From NCBI GenBank assembly GCA_941918925.1, contig OW799234.1:106017884-106081883 (forward strand): a stretch of DNA of 64,000 bases, written 5' to 3'. The translations under genes and the position numbers were made by a program. The notes below the pieces were generated by a model. That model searched no databases. It saw only the letters and a list, made by a program, of their open reading frames with translations, and was not told the origin of the DNA. Source of the DNA: Phyto melanocephala (lineage: Eukaryota > Arthropoda > Insecta > Diptera > Rhinophoridae). Shown here piece after piece: positions 60,239 through 64,000 of this stretch; positions within the stretch are counted from its first letter, which is position 1, and each line of letters starts with the position of its first letter.

Positions 60239-60830
60239 AAGGGTGTTTTTTAGAGGTATAAAATTTGCAATGGAATAAAACAAAGATAAATTTTTTATAT
60301 TGACATGAATTTTACTTTATTCGAAAGATAGTCTTCTGGCATTATTATTTAAATATTATTTCTGGTATATGACAGCCATGGCTGGTGCGGACGTAGTCCT
60401 TTAACTGGCAAATCGTTTCGAAATAATCAATGTAGACAAGCGATTTCAAATATCCGTTAAATCTTGGAGGCCAATTTACGTGTATGAAACGTGAAACTAT
60501 GTATATGGTTACCAAAATTTTCCTTAAACAAATCAATTGTGGCACGTGACATGTTGCGCCGTCTTGTTGAAACCACTGCTACTGCACATCATGGTTGTTC
60601 AATTAATAAACAAAAAAGTCTGTAATCATGACTCTATAGCGACTACCATTGACTGAAAATTTCTGAGCAGCATCGATTTTCAAGAAACTTATAAACCACA
60701 CTAAACAGTCAATTTGACTGGATGTAACAGTGTTTCAACATATACAAATACGGCAGTTTTGTTTATTCACGAATCAATACCTACCGGTTAATATTAAGCC
60801 AGCTAAACCGATCAATCAATAATTCTTTTT
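60239..60830 (-). pseudogene. Degenerate Tc1/mariner transposase relic
   Basis: The left end 'agggtgttttttagaggtat' resembles the terminus of the element at 4570. Minus-strand fragments match the C-terminal half of that transposase: 'GCHIPEIIFK', 'NWPPRFNGYLKSLVYIDYFE' and the stretch around 'cttgttgaaaccactgct' corresponding to WFQQDG. Frameshifts and stops are numerous; the right inverted repeat is not found. Confidence 0.75.
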
Positions 60831-61914
60831 AGTTGTCGCTTCTTGTATTCGTCTTTTAAAAGCTTGTAAAAAGTTGTTTTTGTTTTAATTTTAATTTTTT
60901 TTTATATTATATTATTATTACAAAAAAAAAAAAAAAAAAAAAAAAAATAACGCAAAACGTTTAAAGTTTTAATAAATGCAATGTAAATTAATGCAGCAAT
61001 AAAAATATCCTAATTTCAAAGAAATAATAAATTGCCACCAAATATTGTCTGCAATTTCAAAGCAATCAAAAGTGAAAATTTCAAAAGTCTACAATTAATT
61101 AAGCAAATGTTAAAATAATAATAATTTTTACAAATTCTTGTTAATATAATTATTTTTCTCTTTACTATACAGTGTTCTTTAAAAAGCTAACTATAAATGC
61201 ATTTGTTAATTTTCTTTAAATAAAAAATCTCATAAAAATGTGAAAAACTAAGTATGCATTAAGAAATAATTAATTGATGAAAAAAAATTCTTAAAAACAT
61301 CATAAAAATGTTTTAAAATTTGTAACTCGAAAACTTGTTTCAAAAACTTTAACTCCTATATACAAAAGTGATAAAAAGGAGTTGCAAAACAATTAATCTA
61401 CACAAAAAAGTGAACAATTTAATATACACACTTACATACTGACATTGTTTTTTCCTTTATTTTCTAAATGACGAAAGCAACTTAAAGCTGTTCACATGTA
61501 AAGGTATGTATTGTTTATTTTAAGTTTAATTTGTTTAGAAGATATTACATACGAGTATAACTGTTAGCTTTTTTTTTTAATTTACATAGGTACATGTCTA
61601 TGGGACTGAAAAATAGGGCGTGACAGAAAAAATTTTTGAATTTTGATAATCGATAAAGTTTAAAAAATCCTTTTCCTTTAAAAACAAATTTAATGTCTGC
61701 ATTTAAAATATTTATATAAAAAAGTTTTTTTTTTTTTTTGGTTTGTAAGAGACAATCCTTAAACTATTTATTAGGGTGATCAATTCGGTTTTACAACCTG
61801 TGGAAAACCCGGTTTTTTACTCTTTCAGCTGGTGGTTTTTTCCAAATGTTAATTTTTCGAATGTCGAATACAACGGGTTTTTTAGTCACAGAAGCCGGTT
61901 TTTCCATTTCTAGT
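60831..61914. other. Intergenic, poly-A rich, no supported gene
   Basis: Includes a poly(A) run at 60919-60946. A donor-like 'aaaggtatgt' at 61500 follows a leader-like stretch, but there is no open frame to support an exon. Confidence 0.4.
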
Positions 61915-62647
61915 TATACCCTTCACCTGTGGTGCACAAGGGTATATATAGCTTTGTCATTCCGTTTGTAATTTCTACAATTTTCATTTCCGACCCCATA
62001 AAGTATATATTTTCTGAAAGCTTATGAATAGAGGAGTCGATTAAGCCCTGACCGTCTGTCCGTCTGTCCGTCTATCCGTCTGTCCGTGTGTTGGTTGAAA
62101 TCAACTTTTAGAAGCAACTATATGTTCCTCAGATCTGTATATGATATCAATCTCTTGGAAATATCCAGGAATGAATCGCTATTGAAATTCAGCACAATCG
62201 CCCCATAACTTTCTGATATATGAGCAAAAAACCACGACCACCTCGTTTTTTTCACAATTACAACAACAACATACATATATAGATACATGTAAAAAACATA
62301 CCAAACAAAAAAAATTACAAAAAAAAAAAAATATTAAAAATAAGAAAAAAATAATAAAAAAAACTAAAAAAAAAATTTAAAAAAAAATTTAAAAAAATGT
62401 TTTAAAAATTTTTGTAAAAAAATTTAAAAAAAATATAAAAGAAAATAATAAAATATAAATAATATATTAAATAAAATAAAATTTTTTTGGCTCAGCTGGG
62501 ATTCGATGCCACATTTATTCTAACGTGTACGTATGCACGTATTTTATATGGGATGAATGGTGATACAAACAATTGTTATTGCATGACTACACGTTGTGAA
62601 GGGTATATAAGATTCGGCACGGCCGAATATAGCACTGTTACTTGTTT
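61915..62647 (+). repeat. HINE (INE-1/DINE-1-like) repeat, best-preserved copy
   Basis: Starts tatacccttcacctgtggtg, then 'ccgaccccataaagtatata', then a (GTCY)n microsatellite at 62053-62090 (tctgtccgtctgtccgtcta), and ends 'attcggcacggccgaatata' with gcact. Start motif, 'CATAAAGTATATA' block and GTCY run are hallmarks I recall of INE-1/DINE-1, the Helentron-associated interspersed elements of flies. No coding sequence. Confidence 0.75.
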
Positions 62648-64000
62648 TATGGTCATTTAATTTAAAAAAAAATAAGAAAATTTATTAAATACTCTTCTAT
62701 AAAATTGTAAGAAATTTATTTGTTGTTTCAAAAACAAATGTAAAATAACAATAATAATTAGGTTAAAAATTATTTGTTTTAAATGAAGAGCAGATATTTT
62801 ATACGTTGCTGCGCTTATAATTTGCTGTGATAATCAGCTGTTCAGTTAATTTTTTTGACTAAATTATTGTACTTTGCAATACTTTTTGATCTCATTTTCG
62901 AATTTCATAATATTTTGCTTCTACGAAATCGACTTGTACTTAAGACTACCCATAGCTTAACTAATATCTCTGATAACATATGACTTGTATACTAAAATAG
63001 TTTTACACACAAAGGGTCATTATTACAACTTGCCTATAGAGTTAATGTTAATTAAAGGTAACTTTGACTACCGTGAGCAGTGAGGTGGTGAATTTTTTAT
63101 TATTTTTCATTATGACAACCTCCTTGTAACAAAGTTTTTTTTAATATGGCAGTACCAGAACAAAACCGATTACTTTTACCAAATTAATTTAGTTCTAAAA
63201 AAATTTTACAAAACGAATTAACATTTTTCATGATTTATTTACTGTTTTGTGTCACAAATATTAGAAATTAAAAACTTAAAAAAAAATTAAAAAGGTCGAA
63301 GAAGAAAAGAAATATAAATCACAATTTAGTTGCCATATTTTGTTTCATGTAGAGAAACAATGGCATTTTTAAATTTATAAACCTTACCTTAAAAGTTAAA
63401 AATAATTGAAGCATAGACCTAACTTTTCGGTCTCTTTTAGGTAAAAATATTTAACATTTTTATTTGAAATAACGGCATTTTATAATAATGCCATTGAATT
63501 TGTGTTAACTTAAAATGCAATTAAACCATAAAACAAACTAGTTTATACCTATATATGTATCTCTGTCATGGGTATAAGAAAGAATTATATTTTATGTATG
63601 TATTCGACCGGTTAACCGATTTTTTCTAAATTTTTAAACAAGCAACCGGTTTTTTTTTAATTTTAAATTTCGAACTATTTGAAAACCGGTTTCTTAAAAT
63701 TGTCGAATAATCGATCACCCTACTATTTATGTTTTATATAGGCGTGGTAAATAAAAAATGTTTTTAATTTGTATGTTTGTTTGTGTGTAAGAGGTTATAA
63801 TTAATACTCCCAAATTAAGCTTTGTTTCCCTTTTCTAAGCGAATTCTTGTTATTGTTATATTTAAGCTGCGAAATTTAGTTTGATTCCACTATAACAGCC
63901 GTAACTTTTTAATATCTTTACGGCCTTTTTCACAAGTACGATTATAATGTACAATGAGTTTAAACCTTAAATTTTTTTAATTTAAGATTATTTACAGTCA
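62648..64000. other. Intergenic to window end, no supported feature
   Basis: AT-rich sequence with short repeats such as 'accggttttt' variants (61790-61910 and 63600-63700). No gene recognised. Confidence 0.45.

Noticed and set aside
61360..61510. Leader-like sequence with a donor 'ggtatgt' as a 5' non-coding exon
   Set aside because: No open frame, promoter or downstream acceptor in the window supports it.

Overview
The window looks like nuclear DNA of a higher (calyptrate) fly. It is very AT-rich, has short introns alongside repeat-filled long ones, and is packed with transposon families typical of muscoid Diptera. A blow-fly-like genome is my best guess; this is inference from style and protein similarity, not a species identification.

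The dominant feature is one complete giant gene on the + strand, HERC2, coding from 6721 to 30491. I resolve 12 coding exons with GT/AG junctions. They join into a single open frame of 15,114 bases (5,037 residues). The product is a HECT-type E3 ubiquitin ligase with three RCC1 propellers, a cytochrome-b5-like segment, MIB/HERC2, UBA-like, CPH and DOC/APC10 domains, and a C-terminal HECT domain with its catalytic Cys at residue 4975. One exon (16957-24204) carries about half the protein. The ZZ zinc finger found in vertebrate HERC2 is not visible. The introns hold Helitrons, a MITE and, in the last one, a nest of at least three elements.

Region by region. 1-6720: upstream flank with a 209-bp MITE, repeat relics and an apparently intact Tc1/mariner-superfamily element (4570-5871). 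6721-30544: HERC2. 30545-45600: gene-poor DNA with INE-1/DINE-1-like (HINE) repeats, hairpin MITEs, a hAT relic with target duplications, and a speculative small gene at 40367-40914. 45650-52302: two small minus-strand genes (an orphan 179-aa protein with a Cys-rich middle at 45650-46260, and a secreted 211-aa protein at 51604-52302), separated by non-LTR retrotransposon remains and a 3'-end relic of the second gene. 52800-64000: repeat-dense DNA with a sharply bounded Helitron, a degenerate mariner relative and more HINE copies; I see no supported gene.

The genes do not form an operon or a visible pathway. HERC2 is a conserved housekeeping regulator (ubiquitination and cell-cycle/DNA-damage functions are known for the family). 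The two small genes look lineage-restricted. Most of the structure in the window is mobile-element archaeology, including natural empty-site comparisons that define several insertion boundaries to the base.
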